NCBI GenBank assembly: GCA_038230415.1
Contig: JBBRNH010000011.1
Span: 1-64,000 of the forward strand
DNA length: 64,000 nt
Origin: JBBRNH01 sp038230415
GTDB lineage: Bacteria; Bacteroidota; Bacteroidia; Cytophagales; Spirosomataceae
Reading direction: 5' to 3'
The position numbers were made by a program, and so were the translations under genes. Position 1 is the stretch's first letter. Each line of letters opens with the position of its first letter. Positions 1 through 7,849 of this stretch are shown here, piece after piece. A model generated the notes under the pieces. That model was not told where the DNA came from, ran no database searches, and saw only the letters and a list, made by a program, of their open reading frames with translations.

Positions 1-1
1 C

Positions 2-670
2 CCCCTCCTCACCCAGGAGAGGGCTATAAATCATTCGTTTTTTGACCCTAAACGAAACACATGCATCTCTTTTGATAAAGCCCCCTCCCGTTTTAGGTGG
101 GGGTTGTGGGTGGTAAATCGCCCCAAACTTTACCCGTCTGCCGCCGATGTTGCCCGCGTGGGGCCGTACCAACTCGAACCCTACGTCTGCATTGCGCCAA
201 CGTCAGTATGGTTCACAAAGCAATTTCCCGGCTCGCAATGGGCCGATTTAATCAATGCCCTGCCCGATAATCAACCGGTTTATCTCCTCGGCGCACCCAC
301 CGACACCGCCGACTGCGAAGCCATCCGGCAGCAAACCACCACCCCGAACCGCGTGGTGAATCTGGCCGGGAAATTAACCCTGCTCGAATCGGCGGCATTG
401 ATGGGCGGAGCCGTGATGAACTACGTGAACGATTCGGCACCGATGCACATAGCCTCGGCCATGAACGCACCGACGACTGCTGTGTTCTGCTCCACCGTTC
501 CTGAGTTTGGCTACGGGCCACTGTCCGACAACAGCCGCGTGGTGCAAACGACCGTGTTGCTCGATTGCCGACCGTGTGGGATTCACGGCCACCGCGCCTG
601 TCCGCAGGGACATTTCCGGTGCGCGACGGCGATTAAAACGGGGCAACTGCTGGGGCTAATAGAACCGTAG
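2..670 (+). CDS. Glycosyltransferase family 9 (heptosyltransferase-like), C-terminal part
   Basis: The reading frame is open from the window edge, so the N-terminal half lies outside. The visible part carries the C-terminal domain of GT9 enzymes, which transfer sugars (typically heptose) to lipopolysaccharide core at the inner membrane. Seen: YVCIAPTSVWFTKQFP, then VYLLGAP, GKLTLLESAAL, the nucleotide-sugar-site motif NDSAPMHIASA, and a Cys-rich tail CRPCGIHGHRACPQGHF that is usual in the Bacteroidota branch. The first ~37 codons do not look like a GT9: they are encoded by low-complexity C-rich/G-rich DNA like an intergenic palindromic repeat, and family-like sequence resumes at NRPKLYPSAADVA. 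A TTG at 104 could serve as a start, but the frame is continuous upstream, so an in-frame repeat insertion inside a longer gene is more likely. The acceptor sugar cannot be told. Confidence 0.8.
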   Translation, partial: PLLTQERAINHSFFDPKRNTCISFDKAPSRFRWGLWVVNRPKLYPSAADVARVGPYQLEPYVCIAPTSVWFTKQFPGSQWADLINALPDNQPVYLLGAPTDTADCEAIRQQTTTPNRVVNLAGKLTLLESAALMGGAVMNYVNDSAPMHIASAMNAPTTAVFCSTVPEFGYGPLSDNSRVVQTTVLLDCRPCGIHGHRACPQGHFRCATAIKTGQLLGLIEP

Positions 671-682
671 GGACGGCCCCGA

Positions 683-820
683 CGGATGACGCGGATTCCC
701 TGACCACTGATTACGTTGATTTTTTGATTTCACAGATTCCTGAAATCATATCTAATCTTGTTAATCAACGTAATCAGTGGTCAAGAAATCTGCGTAAATC
801 CCTTAAATCCGTGTCATCCG
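683..820. repeat. Long intergenic inverted repeat
   Basis: Two nested inverted repeats fill the gap between the GT9 gene and ispE. The inner arms (701-721 and 763-783) are a perfect 21-bp match in reverse complement; the outer arms (683-697 and 806-820) differ at one base. The outer-arm motif GGATGACGCGGATT recurs near 7586 and in related form at 28868, so this belongs to a repeat family of this genome. It could fold as RNA, but there is no T-tract, so it is not a standard terminator. Confidence 0.8.
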
Positions 821-845
821 CGCGCTATCATTTCTATCTTGCACG

Positions 846-1652
846 ATGCTCGTTTTCCCCAACGCCAAGATTAACCTCGGTCTGCAAATCACCGAACGCC
901 GGGCCGATGGCTACCATAACTTACTGTCTTGTTTTGTGCCGATTGGCTGGGCCGACGCGCTCGAAGTGATTCCTGCCGAACGGTTTTCATTCACCAGCAG
1001 CGGCCTGCCCATCCCCGAAAACGCGGCTAAAAACCTGTGCGTCAGGGCCTACAATGCGCTGAATGCCGATTTTAGCCTGCCGCCCGTGCAGATGCACCTC
1101 CACAAAATAGTGCCGATTGGGGCGGGCTTAGGCGGAGGTTCGTCTGATGCGGCCTTTGCCCTGAAGCTGCTCAACACCCGGTTTGAACTCGGCCTGACCA
1201 CCGCACAACTCGAAAACTACGCTCGTCCGTTGGGGGCTGACTGTGCATTTTTTGTGCAAAACCGCCTGATGTACTGCGCCGAAAAGGGTGATGTCTTCAG
1301 TGATATTGATGTGGATTTGCGCGGCCTGTATCTCGTGCTGGTCCATCCAAATCTGGCTATCTCAACCGCCGAAGCCTACGCGGAGGTGAAGCCCTGCCAA
1401 CCCGAAACGCCTTTATATGAGTTGTTGGACGCGCCGGTTGAGACCTGGAAAGATAGCGTTACCAATGATTTTGAGACCAGCCTGTTCCCGAAATACCCGA
1501 TTTTAGCTGGTATAAAGCAACAATTCTACGACCTCGGTGCGGTGTATGCCAGCATGAGCGGTTCCGGCTCCACGATTTACGGTCTTTTTTCGGCCCCGCC
1601 GAACATCGGCAATACGTTTGCACGTTATACAAGTTGGCAAGGAAATTTATGA
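846..1652 (+). CDS. ispE: 4-diphosphocytidyl-2-C-methyl-D-erythritol kinase
   Basis: Cytosolic GHMP-family kinase of the non-mevalonate (MEP) isoprenoid pathway; it phosphorylates the 2-hydroxyl of CDP-methylerythritol using ATP. The 268-residue length is usual for the family. Seen: the N-terminal substrate motif NAKINLGL (residues 6-13, with the conserved Lys), ADGYHNL, and the ATP-binding loop PIGAGLGGGSSDAA near residue 100, with the catalytic Asp following the double Ser. A C-terminal GHMP motif SMSGSGSTIYGLF is present. The ATG at 846 places the first conserved motif at the usual distance. The stop codon overlaps the start of the next gene (ATGA at 1649-1652), implying translational coupling. 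Confidence 0.95.
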   Translation: MLVFPNAKINLGLQITERRADGYHNLLSCFVPIGWADALEVIPAERFSFTSSGLPIPENAAKNLCVRAYNALNADFSLPPVQMHLHKIVPIGAGLGGGSSDAAFALKLLNTRFELGLTTAQLENYARPLGADCAFFVQNRLMYCAEKGDVFSDIDVDLRGLYLVLVHPNLAISTAEAYAEVKPCQPETPLYELLDAPVETWKDSVTNDFETSLFPKYPILAGIKQQFYDLGAVYASMSGSGSTIYGLFSAPPNIGNTFARYTSWQGNL

Positions 1653-2257
1653 CAAACTCGATTACCCGACGGCGCGAGCCGTTTCGCTTTATGGTGTGGC
1701 TCGGCATTGCCGGTAGTGTGCTGGTTTTCACGGTCTTACTGGCAATTTATGCCGTTCGCAGCACGGGCCCGGGCTGGGCCGATGTTCAGTTGCCGCTCGT
1801 GTTTCTCCTCAGCACAGTCGTGATTTTGGTGAGTAGCCTAACGTTGCACAACGCCAATCGGAACTTCAAAAACGAGCAGTTTGCTGCTTATCGCGCCAAT
1901 CTTACCGCTACCTTAACCCTCGGCATGGCCTTTATTGTGTTGCAAGGCTGTGGTTGGCGGCACCTTATTGTGGCCGGTGTAGGTTTAGAAAACAACCCGG
2001 CGGGCGGTTTTGTCTATATCATCTCCGGGCTGCACCTGCTTCATATTTTGTTGGGGCTGATTTTTCTGGCCGTTGCCTTAGCCGAAGCCATGCGCCGAAC
2101 GGCCTACGTGGATGCGTTTGTGTATAGCGTGAACCCACCGAATCAGCTAAAACTGCGGCTCCTGACGCTCTATTGGCACTTTGTAGACGTGTTGTGGGTG
2201 GGGTTGTTCCTGTTCCTGCTGCTGCATCACGGCGTTGACCTGACCACGATTCTGTAA
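1649..2257 (+). CDS. Cytochrome c oxidase subunit III family protein
   Basis: A 202-residue integral membrane protein of the heme-copper oxidase subunit III family. Five hydrophobic segments are visible, with the conserved features of the family: a loop with HNANRNF, a middle helix with GMAFIVLQ, the SGLHLLHILLG helix, and a C-terminal YWHFVDVLWVGLFLFLLL segment. Start chosen at the ATG at 1649, which overlaps the ispE stop by 4 nt and has AAGG a few bases upstream; an in-frame TTG at 1634 would add five residues and is less likely. No subunit I or II gene is nearby, so it may be a stand-alone paralogue or partner an oxidase encoded elsewhere. Confidence 0.85.
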   Translation: MTNSITRRREPFRFMVWLGIAGSVLVFTVLLAIYAVRSTGPGWADVQLPLVFLLSTVVILVSSLTLHNANRNFKNEQFAAYRANLTATLTLGMAFIVLQGCGWRHLIVAGVGLENNPAGGFVYIISGLHLLHILLGLIFLAVALAEAMRRTAYVDAFVYSVNPPNQLKLRLLTLYWHFVDVLWVGLFLFLLLHHGVDLTTIL

Positions 2258-2270
2258 CTGACTTGGCTTG

Positions 2271-2738
2271 TCAGTCGGCAAACAATTCGGCCAATGTCAG
2301 TGCCACGCCCGTGTGCTTATCCTGCACAATGCCTGAACTGATATTTTCCTGAAAGCCGGGCATCAACACTGTGATTTGTTTCAGCAATGGAATAACGACC
2401 CAAACAACGGGTACGCCCGACGGAAAGTAGATGTCTAACGCCTTGTCGGTCAGGTCAGAAAGAGCCTGTCGGGGCGACAATATCTCAATCGCAATGAGCG
2501 GGGCCACCGTGAGCCGGATAATGTCTTTGAGCCAATTTATTTTGCCGGGCAAACAGATAGCCACGTCGGGTTTAGCACGTCCGTGCGAGAGGTCGAATTC
2601 TAATTCAGGTAAAATATCGTATTGCTCATCGTAGCGACTTAGGCTTTTTGCCAGCCGATATGTAATCTTTGCGTGATTGTAAGACATAATGTCTTCGGTC
2701 TGAGACTCCTCAAATGGCACATCCAAAACAGCTTCCAT
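2271..2738 (-). CDS. Uma2 family (DUF820) predicted endonuclease
   Basis: A 155-residue single-domain protein of the Uma2/DUF820 family, which has a PD-(D/E)XK restriction-endonuclease fold. Seen: an acidic ELEFDL segment, then KPDVAIC, IAIEILSP followed by a charged D-x-x-x-K stretch (LSDLTDKALDIYF) and GVPVVWVV, in the order expected for the family. The biological role of these proteins is not established; they are highly paralogous in cyanobacteria and Bacteroidota. Start chosen at the ATG at 2738 (MEAVLDVPF); the ATG at 2771 would add 11 residues without family resemblance. It is convergent with the oxidase gene and starts 42 bp from the divergent GT87 gene. Confidence 0.8.
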   Translation of the reverse strand: MEAVLDVPFEESQTEDIMSYNHAKITYRLAKSLSRYDEQYDILPELEFDLSHGRAKPDVAICLPGKINWLKDIIRLTVAPLIAIEILSPRQALSDLTDKALDIYFPSGVPVVWVVIPLLKQITVLMPGFQENISSGIVQDKHTGVALTLAELFAD

Positions 2739-2779
2739 AGCAAATTGGGGTTTGTCAAAGATAACGAACACAGTTTAAA

Positions 2780-3940
2780 ATGCTTGATTTTTTCCGCAAA
2801 CCAATTTTCAGCGATTTCCGGTTCATTTTTGGGGTCTATGCCGCAGCCGCGCTGTATGCAAGCCTGACTACCGTTTTTAAGGACGGCTCCAACAATTACA
2901 GCATTTTTTATTACTCGCTGGAGCATCTCATCAAGGGCCAAAGCCTGTATAATACCTACCCGGCTCAATACGGCGATCATTACCACTACGCGCCGTCGTT
3001 TGCGGGGTTGTTTTCACCCATTTTCGCGCTTCCCTACAACGCGGGGCTGTTTCTCTGGCACTTTTTGTTCACGGCCATCTGGGTATATGCCATCTGGCGG
3101 ATGCCCCTCACGCGCCAGCAGAAAGTGTTTGCCTACTGGTTTGCCTTGCAGGAACTCTACACCGCCATCAGCAACAGCCAAACCAACCCGCTCATTGCCG
3201 CCATTCCGTTGTTTGCGTTTCTGGCCTTCGAGAGAAAGGCTCCGTTTTGGGCCGCGTTCTTCATCATGCTCGGTTTCAGCATAAAAATTTACAGTGTTGT
3301 AGGCGCGGCTTTATTTCTGCTGTATCCGCAAAAAGGGCGGTTTCTGCTGTATCTGGTGCTGTGGGGGGTGTTGCTGGCCTTGCCGGGGTTGCTCTTTACG
3401 TCGCCCGAAAAACTACTATGGCAATACGATTTGTGGGTAAAGCAACTGCTCATCAAGTCAGACCATGACAAATGGGCCAACACCTCGATTCATATTCTGA
3501 TTAGCCGGTTTATCTCGCCCGATATTCCCACACCCGCCGTTATTGGGGTAGGTGTGGCCCTGTTTTGCACGGTCTATGTCCGGTACAAACGCTTTGCCGA
3601 AACTCAATACAGAATGCTGTTGCTGGCTTCAGTGCTGATTTTTCAGACGATTTTTAACCCCGCCGGCGAGTCTCCGGCCTATATTATTGCCGTTACGGGC
3701 GTGTTGCTGTGGTGGTTTTATGGCCCCCAAACTCCGCTCGACCGGGCGTTGCTCATCGCTTGTTTTGTGCTGACCATTTTATCACCAACCGATATTTTCC
3801 CGCCATATTTGCGGCAGGAAATTTTCCGGCCCTACGGCATCAAAGCCATACCGTGTGTGCTGATCTGGTTCCGAATTTTACAGTTGATGTTAGTACCGCT
3901 CAACCCTCATTCTAACCCGAAACTGGCAGCTGCGCCGTAA
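2780..3940 (+). CDS. Glycosyltransferase 87 (DUF2029) family membrane protein
   Basis: A 386-residue polytopic membrane protein of the GT87/DUF2029 type, polyprenyl-phosphate-dependent mannosyltransferase-like enzymes that act with their catalytic loop outside the cytoplasmic membrane. Seen: an N-terminal helix, the DGSNNYSIFYYSLEHL loop, the YHYAPSFAGLFSPIFALPY motif characteristic of the family, SNSQTNPLIAAIPL, and about nine hydrophobic segments. The next gene is a methyltransferase 26 bp downstream, and several sugar-related genes lie in the window, which suggests envelope glycan synthesis. Donor and acceptor cannot be inferred. Confidence 0.8.
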   Translation: MLDFFRKPIFSDFRFIFGVYAAAALYASLTTVFKDGSNNYSIFYYSLEHLIKGQSLYNTYPAQYGDHYHYAPSFAGLFSPIFALPYNAGLFLWHFLFTAIWVYAIWRMPLTRQQKVFAYWFALQELYTAISNSQTNPLIAAIPLFAFLAFERKAPFWAAFFIMLGFSIKIYSVVGAALFLLYPQKGRFLLYLVLWGVLLALPGLLFTSPEKLLWQYDLWVKQLLIKSDHDKWANTSIHILISRFISPDIPTPAVIGVGVALFCTVYVRYKRFAETQYRMLLLASVLIFQTIFNPAGESPAYIIAVTGVLLWWFYGPQTPLDRALLIACFVLTILSPTDIFPPYLRQEIFRPYGIKAIPCVLIWFRILQLMLVPLNPHSNPKLAAAP

Positions 3941-3966
3941 CGTGCTGCCGCAATTTATGATACAGT

Positions 3967-4668
3967 ATGGCCGCTACCTGGCTCAGTTTCTGGCAGGAAA
4001 AAAATGAATTCGATGAGGCCATGTGCGCCAATTACCACTATTTTCTGGCTCGCGTTTCCAAACACATCAGTCTCTGCCCTTCATTAAAAATACTCGATAT
4101 TGGCTCCGGGCCGGGGCATTTAGCCGATGCCTGGCATGATAAAGTGGCTGAAATTCACGGTGTTGATATCTCAAAACGATACAACGAACTTGCCCGCGCC
4201 AAACACGCCAACCGCCCAGGTGTGCGTTTCTATGACCTGTCCACCGACGATTACCTGAACTTTGGGGTGATTGCCGGGCAGCGTTTCGATGCCGTGATTG
4301 TGATGAGTGTGGTGCAGTATTACAAAAATGCCGCCGAAGCCGAACAACTCTTAACCAATATAAAACAAGTGGCCGCGCCGGGGGCCAAAGCCCTGATTTG
4401 TGACCTGATTGTGAAAGACGGTGTTGGGGGCGATCTGCTGAGTATCTTGGGGCGGTCGTTGCGGCAGGGCGAATTGCTCAAAATGCTCGGTTTGCTGTTC
4501 CGGCTGCGGTTTTCGGCTTACTATACCGTCCGTAAAAACAACGGCCTGCTGATTATCCCACAAACCGAGTGGCTGGCGATGTGCAACCGGCTGGACCTGA
4601 ACGCCCGCTTTGTGGCCGAACCGCTCACGATGCAACAGGAACGGATGAACTTACTGATCCAGTTTTAA
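3967..4668 (+). CDS. Class I SAM-dependent methyltransferase
   Basis: A 233-residue soluble protein with a Rossmann-type methyltransferase domain. Motif I is LDIGSGPGHLAD (about residues 43-54), followed by the acidic end of strand 2 (GVDIS), a motif-II-like acidic DLSTDD, and the motif IV region DAVIVMSVVQYY. The C-terminal part (residues ~145-233) carries no recognisable domain. The substrate is unknown; it lies 26 bp after the GT87-like gene and probably in the same transcript, followed by a strong hairpin with a T-run. A small-molecule or lipid/glycan methyltransferase is more likely than a nucleic-acid one, but this is inference. Confidence 0.8.
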   Translation: MAATWLSFWQEKNEFDEAMCANYHYFLARVSKHISLCPSLKILDIGSGPGHLADAWHDKVAEIHGVDISKRYNELARAKHANRPGVRFYDLSTDDYLNFGVIAGQRFDAVIVMSVVQYYKNAAEAEQLLTNIKQVAAPGAKALICDLIVKDGVGGDLLSILGRSLRQGELLKMLGLLFRLRFSAYYTVRKNNGLLIIPQTEWLAMCNRLDLNARFVAEPLTMQQERMNLLIQF

Positions 4669-4672
4669 AAAG

Positions 4673-4730
4673 GCTGCCATCCAGTAGCAGCAAGCCTCAA
4701 CGACTTGCCGTTACTGGATGGCAGCTTTTT
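4673..4730 (+). terminator. Rho-independent terminator, probably bidirectional
   Basis: A perfect 14-bp stem (4673-4686 with 4712-4725) is followed by TTTTT on the + strand. On the - strand the same hairpin is followed by a T-rich run, so it can serve both the methyltransferase gene and the convergent TIM-barrel gene ending at 4743. Confidence 0.85.
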
Positions 4731-4742
4731 CAGTTCTTCGAT

Positions 4743-5651
4743 TCAAACGTCACAAATCAGTACGCCCTTCCGCAATGATTCGAGCATACCGGGTTTGTCT
4801 TTGGGCGTTGGCACAAACTCCTGCCCAATGAAGCCTTTGTAGCCCGTTGCCACCAATGCCTTCACAATGGCCGGGTAATAAATCTCCTGCGTTTCGTCAA
4901 TCTCGTGCCGACCCGGCATTCCGCCGGTGTGGTAGTGGCTGATATACTGTCCGTAGCGTCGGATGTTCCGAACGTGATCGCCGGTCATGCTCTGCATATG
5001 AAAAATATCGTAGAGCAGTTTAAAATTTGGCGAACCTACCATTTCGCACAGCACCGCGCCCCACTCAACCGTATCGCACTGATAATCAGGGTGACTATCA
5101 CGAGACGAGAGCAGTTCCATCGTCACCAGGACGTTGTTTTTTTCGGCAATCGGCATGATGCGTTTCAGCCCTTTCTGGCAGTTGAGCAATCCCTGATAAT
5201 CGGGCAGGCCGTTGCGGTTGCCGGAAAAACAGATCAGGTTTTTGACCCCGGCTGCTGCCGCCTGCGGAATCAACTCGGTATATAAAGCCGTGAGCGCGTC
5301 GTGATTTTTGGGATTGTTGAAGCAACTCGTCAGGCCTAAGCCGGTGGGCCAGGCATCGGGCTGACCCATGGCTGATGTCAGGCCGTATTTGTTCAGCACC
5401 ACCCACTCTTTAGGGCCGGTGAGTTCGACCGATTCGATACCCATGCTCTTGGCCGCCACGCAGAGTTCATCGAGGTCAATGCTGCCGTAGCACCACCGGC
5501 TCACCGAATGGCGAATGTTACCTTTGAGGGCGGACGGGGTTATGGTAGAAGTGCCCGCTGATGTCGTCATCGGATTCGCCATAGTTTCGACAGCGGCTAA
5601 TGTCAGCGCGCTGCCAGTCAACGTTTTAAGTGCATTTCGGCGGGTTGTCAT
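4743..5651 (-). CDS. Exported TIM-barrel protein, hydroxypyruvate isomerase-like
   Basis: A 302-residue protein of the xylose isomerase-like TIM-barrel superfamily, resembling hydroxypyruvate isomerases. The start at 5651 gives a twin-arginine signal (TTRRNALKTLTGSALTLAA), so the folded protein is probably exported to the periplasm; the frame stays open ~60 codons upstream, but that stretch comes from the intergenic repeat. Seen in order: SVSRWCYGSIDLDELC, ESVELTGPKEW, NLICFSGNR, VTMELLSS with a metal-ligand Glu, LLYDIFHMQSM with Asp/His ligands, HYHTGGMPGRHEID, and GFIGQEFVP. Tat-exported sugar isomerase/epimerase homologues commonly accompany DUF1080 proteins, as here (next gene upstream, same strand). 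The substrate is not proven. Confidence 0.85.
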   Translation of the reverse strand: MTTRRNALKTLTGSALTLAAVETMANPMTTSAGTSTITPSALKGNIRHSVSRWCYGSIDLDELCVAAKSMGIESVELTGPKEWVVLNKYGLTSAMGQPDAWPTGLGLTSCFNNPKNHDALTALYTELIPQAAAAGVKNLICFSGNRNGLPDYQGLLNCQKGLKRIMPIAEKNNVLVTMELLSSRDSHPDYQCDTVEWGAVLCEMVGSPNFKLLYDIFHMQSMTGDHVRNIRRYGQYISHYHTGGMPGRHEIDETQEIYYPAIVKALVATGYKGFIGQEFVPTPKDKPGMLESLRKGVLICDV

Positions 5652-5677
5652 AAACGGTTTTCTGTTTTCGGTTAACG

Positions 5678-5743
5678 GTTTTCGGGGCCATCCGGTGTTC
5701 TTTTCCTGCCAGAGAATGATTGTAGCCGGATGGCCCCGAAAAC
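5678..5743. repeat. Intergenic inverted repeat
   Basis: Perfect 18-bp arms (5678-5695 and 5726-5743) separated by 30 bp, flanked by looser complementary GGTTTTC/GGTTTAC-rich segments. It lies between two genes on the same strand and could form a strong mRNA hairpin. No T-run follows on the - strand, so termination is uncertain. Confidence 0.75.
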
Positions 5744-5766
5744 TACAAACCGTAAACCGGGAACCG

Positions 5767-6471
5767 CTATAATTCCCGGATTCGGATATTCCGATACCAG
5801 ACTTTGTTGCCGTGATCCTGGAGGGCAATGCGCCCGGTGCTGTATTTGCCGAAGCCTTCCCAGCCCTTGAACTTGCTGGTTGCCACCATCTTGTCCCATT
5901 CGGGGCCGGTGGTGGGGTATTCGGCCATTTTCTTGCCGTTCAGGTATTGCTCGGCTTTGCCGTTGCTGATTACCAATTTGGCCTTGTTCCACTCGTCGGC
6001 GGGTTTCACGGCGGTTGCGTCCATCGGCGGCTGCAAATCGTAGAGCGTGCCGGCTTTGTGGTTGCCATCATGCCCGGCTTTTGCGTCGGGGTGGCGTTCG
6101 TCGTCCAATACCTGCATTTCGGGGCCGGTCATGTAGGTGGTTTTGTATTTGGGGTCTTCGTGGACATGAAAAATAATGCCACTGTTACCACCGGGCGCGA
6201 TTTTCCACTCGGTTTCCAGTTCAAAATCGCCGTATTCTTTGTCGGTCACGAGGTCGCCCGCCCCCCCGGCGGTGAGGTGAATGGCTCCGTCATCAACGGC
6301 CCATTTGGCATCAACGGGTTGCCCGGCTTTGTTGTAAATGTGCCAGCCGGTGAGGGTTTTACCATCAAAAAGAGTGACCCATTTCCCTTTTTTGAGCGCA
6401 CTGCTGGTGTTGGCGATAAAGGCAGACGAGAAAATCAGCAGCGCGAAGGCCGCCAGTGTGAGAAAGCGCAT
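5767..6471 (-). CDS. DUF1080 domain protein (3-keto-disaccharide hydrolase family), secreted
   Basis: A 234-residue protein with a cleavable N-terminal signal (MRFLTLAAFALLIFSSAFIA) followed by one DUF1080 concanavalin-like domain. Seen: WVTLFDGKTLTGWH, DGAIHL, FELETEWKIAPGGNSGIIFHV, a GPEMQVLDDERH segment, the Gly/Tyr-rich GTLYDL loop, EWNKAKLVISNGKAEQYLNG and a closing GRIALQDHGNKVWYRNIRI, all typical of the family. Members are linked to hydrolysis of 3-keto-glycosides in the periplasm. It is transcribed ahead of the Tat-exported TIM-barrel gene, so the two may act together on oxidised sugars; this pairing is common in Bacteroidota and Planctomycetes. Confidence 0.9.
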   Translation of the reverse strand: MRFLTLAAFALLIFSSAFIANTSSALKKGKWVTLFDGKTLTGWHIYNKAGQPVDAKWAVDDGAIHLTAGGAGDLVTDKEYGDFELETEWKIAPGGNSGIIFHVHEDPKYKTTYMTGPEMQVLDDERHPDAKAGHDGNHKAGTLYDLQPPMDATAVKPADEWNKAKLVISNGKAEQYLNGKKMAEYPTTGPEWDKMVATSKFKGWEGFGKYSTGRIALQDHGNKVWYRNIRIREL

Positions 6472-6574
6472 ACGAACGTTGGTTTAAATTGGTTTGCTAT
6501 GTGAAAGGCCAAAAGATAGCCGGGCTAACTACGGCGGGCAAAATTTTGGCAAAATCGTTCCCGGTTATTCACAC

Positions 6575-6611
6575 AAAAAACGGCCAGACTGCGCGTTTGC
6601 GTGTCTGACCG
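6575..6611 (-). terminator. Rho-independent terminator
   Basis: Read on the - strand, a 9-bp stem with one G-T pair (6603-6611 with 6581-6589) is followed by six T residues. It lies 30 bp after the stop of the gene at 6642-7115. Confidence 0.8.
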
Positions 6612-6641
6612 TTCGGATAAAATTCAGGAATTGGCAAAAAC

Positions 6642-7115
6642 CTACTCTTCTTTTTTGTTGCTATCGTAGCCTTTGTTGTGTGGGTCGTAGCCTTCGTTGG
6701 GGTTATCGTTAGGCTTGAGATACGTGGCATCAGCACGGACGAAGAGGGCTTCATCGGACGGGTTTTGCGGAATTTCCTCCAATTTTTTGGCCGCTTCGTC
6801 GCTCATCAGTTTGCCGCCTTGTTGCCCGGCCTTGATTGTTTCGGGGTCAACGTCCCACTGCTGCGTTCCACTGTCAAAACTTTCGCCTGCCGGTACGTTA
6901 TCACGGCTGCCAACGCCGGTGTTTTGCTCGCGGCTGGCAACGGTTTCGTTGCGGTTGCTGCTCTCCATGTCCATGCCCGACGTTGAATCTTTGTAGGTGT
7001 TGGTGCCTACGCCTTCTGACTCACGACCGAAGTCAGAATCGCCGTGTTGCTGCGGGTCTTTCGAGTAAAATTCGGGATCAACCTGATCGGGGTCGAATGG
7101 TGATTTGGTTGCCAT
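6642..7115 (-). CDS. Hypothetical acidic, disordered protein
   Basis: A 157-residue protein with no family I recognise. It has no signal peptide and no hydrophobic segment. Composition is strongly biased to Asp, Glu, Asn, Ser and Gly, with charged repeats of the type PDQVDPEFYSKDPQQ near the N terminus and NPNEGYDPHNKGYD near the C terminus, so most of it is probably intrinsically disordered. A short helical stretch is plausible around MSDEAAKKLEEI. A clear terminator follows and it has its own upstream region, which supports a real gene. Stress-type hydrophilin-like proteins look similar, but that is only analogy. Confidence 0.6.
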   Translation of the reverse strand: MATKSPFDPDQVDPEFYSKDPQQHGDSDFGRESEGVGTNTYKDSTSGMDMESSNRNETVASREQNTGVGSRDNVPAGESFDSGTQQWDVDPETIKAGQQGGKLMSDEAAKKLEEIPQNPSDEALFVRADATYLKPNDNPNEGYDPHNKGYDSNKKEE

Positions 7116-7184
7116 AGCGTTGCTTGGTTTGTGGTAACAACCACCGCCGTCACAAAAAGTTAGGAAAACCGGGCCAACGGCTCG

Positions 7185-7547
7185 TTACCGGCGCAGGGCC
7201 GCTATTTCCTGCCGGAGCAGATCATTGGTCTCCTGCAATAACGCCACCCGTTCGGTAAGTTGAAACAGCAGAAACTCCATGTTTTGCAGCCGTTCGTCGG
7301 TCGTGATGGCCGCCGAGGGGGTGCCGAGGGTCTTAAACATCCGGCCTTCGCCCCGCAGCAGCCAATCGCCGTTGATCTGCGGGTAGGCCATCAAAATCTT
7401 TTCGAGCGTATCGTACCGGGGTTTAAGCCGCCCGTGCAGGATATGATAAACCTTCTCGCCCCGGTGTTCGCCGAGTTGCCGGGCAAATTCGAGAACGCTC
7501 ACGTCAAGGGCTTCGATCAGGTGTTGCAAGCGGGTTTCGATGGGCAT
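7185..7547 (-). CDS. XRE-family helix-turn-helix regulator
   Basis: A 120-residue protein. Residues ~5-65 form a lambda-repressor-like HTH: TRLQHLIEALDVSVLEFARQ is the first helices and the recognition region, followed by KVYHILHGRLKPRYDTLEKIL and the tail INGDWLLRGEGRMF, which is typical of phage-type repressors in Bacteroidota. The C-terminal third (MEFLLFQLTERVALLQETNDL onward) has heptad leucines and probably forms a coiled coil for dimerisation. It is transcribed divergently from the 7850-9738 cluster, with a 24-bp dyad at 7744-7767 in between, so it is likely the local repressor of that cluster and possibly of itself. Confidence 0.85.
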   Translation of the reverse strand: MPIETRLQHLIEALDVSVLEFARQLGEHRGEKVYHILHGRLKPRYDTLEKILMAYPQINGDWLLRGEGRMFKTLGTPSAAITTDERLQNMEFLLFQLTERVALLQETNDLLRQEIAALRR

Positions 7548-7849
7548 AGATTTACAGGATAGTGTGTAAAAGCAGACAGAACACGGATGACGCGGATTGT
7601 TACTGATTTCTGGGGATTATAATTGCTCAACAAATGTTGTCACAGAGCGCGTGAACGGCAAATATGCCTTACAATAGTCTCCGTCAATCAGCATAAATTC
7701 GCGTCGTTTGGGTACGGGTTGTTTTCGATTAAACGGGCCTTGCAATTTACATGAAATTGTGTAAATTTACTGGCTTTCCTCAACCCCCTAAAAAGGCAAA
7801 AGGGAGCGCAAAACGGCTCCCCTGCTCGAACAGTAAACAACAAATACTA
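7548..7849. other. Divergent intergenic region of the XRE/RecE-type module
   Basis: A 302-bp region without a gene. It contains a degenerate copy of the GGATGACGCGGATT repeat motif near 7586, an 8-8-8 dyad at 7744-7767, and a short G+C hairpin (7802-7807 with 7816-7821) about 30 bp before the first start codon of the + strand genes. No other conserved structure was seen. Confidence 0.6.
7744..7767. promoter_or_regulatory. Candidate operator for the XRE regulator
   Basis: AATTTACA and TGTAAATT form perfect 8-bp inverted arms around an 8-bp spacer. The dyad lies between the divergent XRE gene and the 7850-9738 genes, the usual position for a phage-type repressor operator. Binding is inferred. 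Confidence 0.5.

Noticed and set aside
724..969. 81-codon ORF over the start of ispE
   Set aside because: It is encoded by the long inverted repeat and the out-of-frame 5' end of ispE; no independent gene signal.
5812..6504. 230-codon ORF opposite the DUF1080 gene
   Set aside because: Antisense shadow of a well-supported family member; Gly/Phe/Val-biased composition typical of such shadows.
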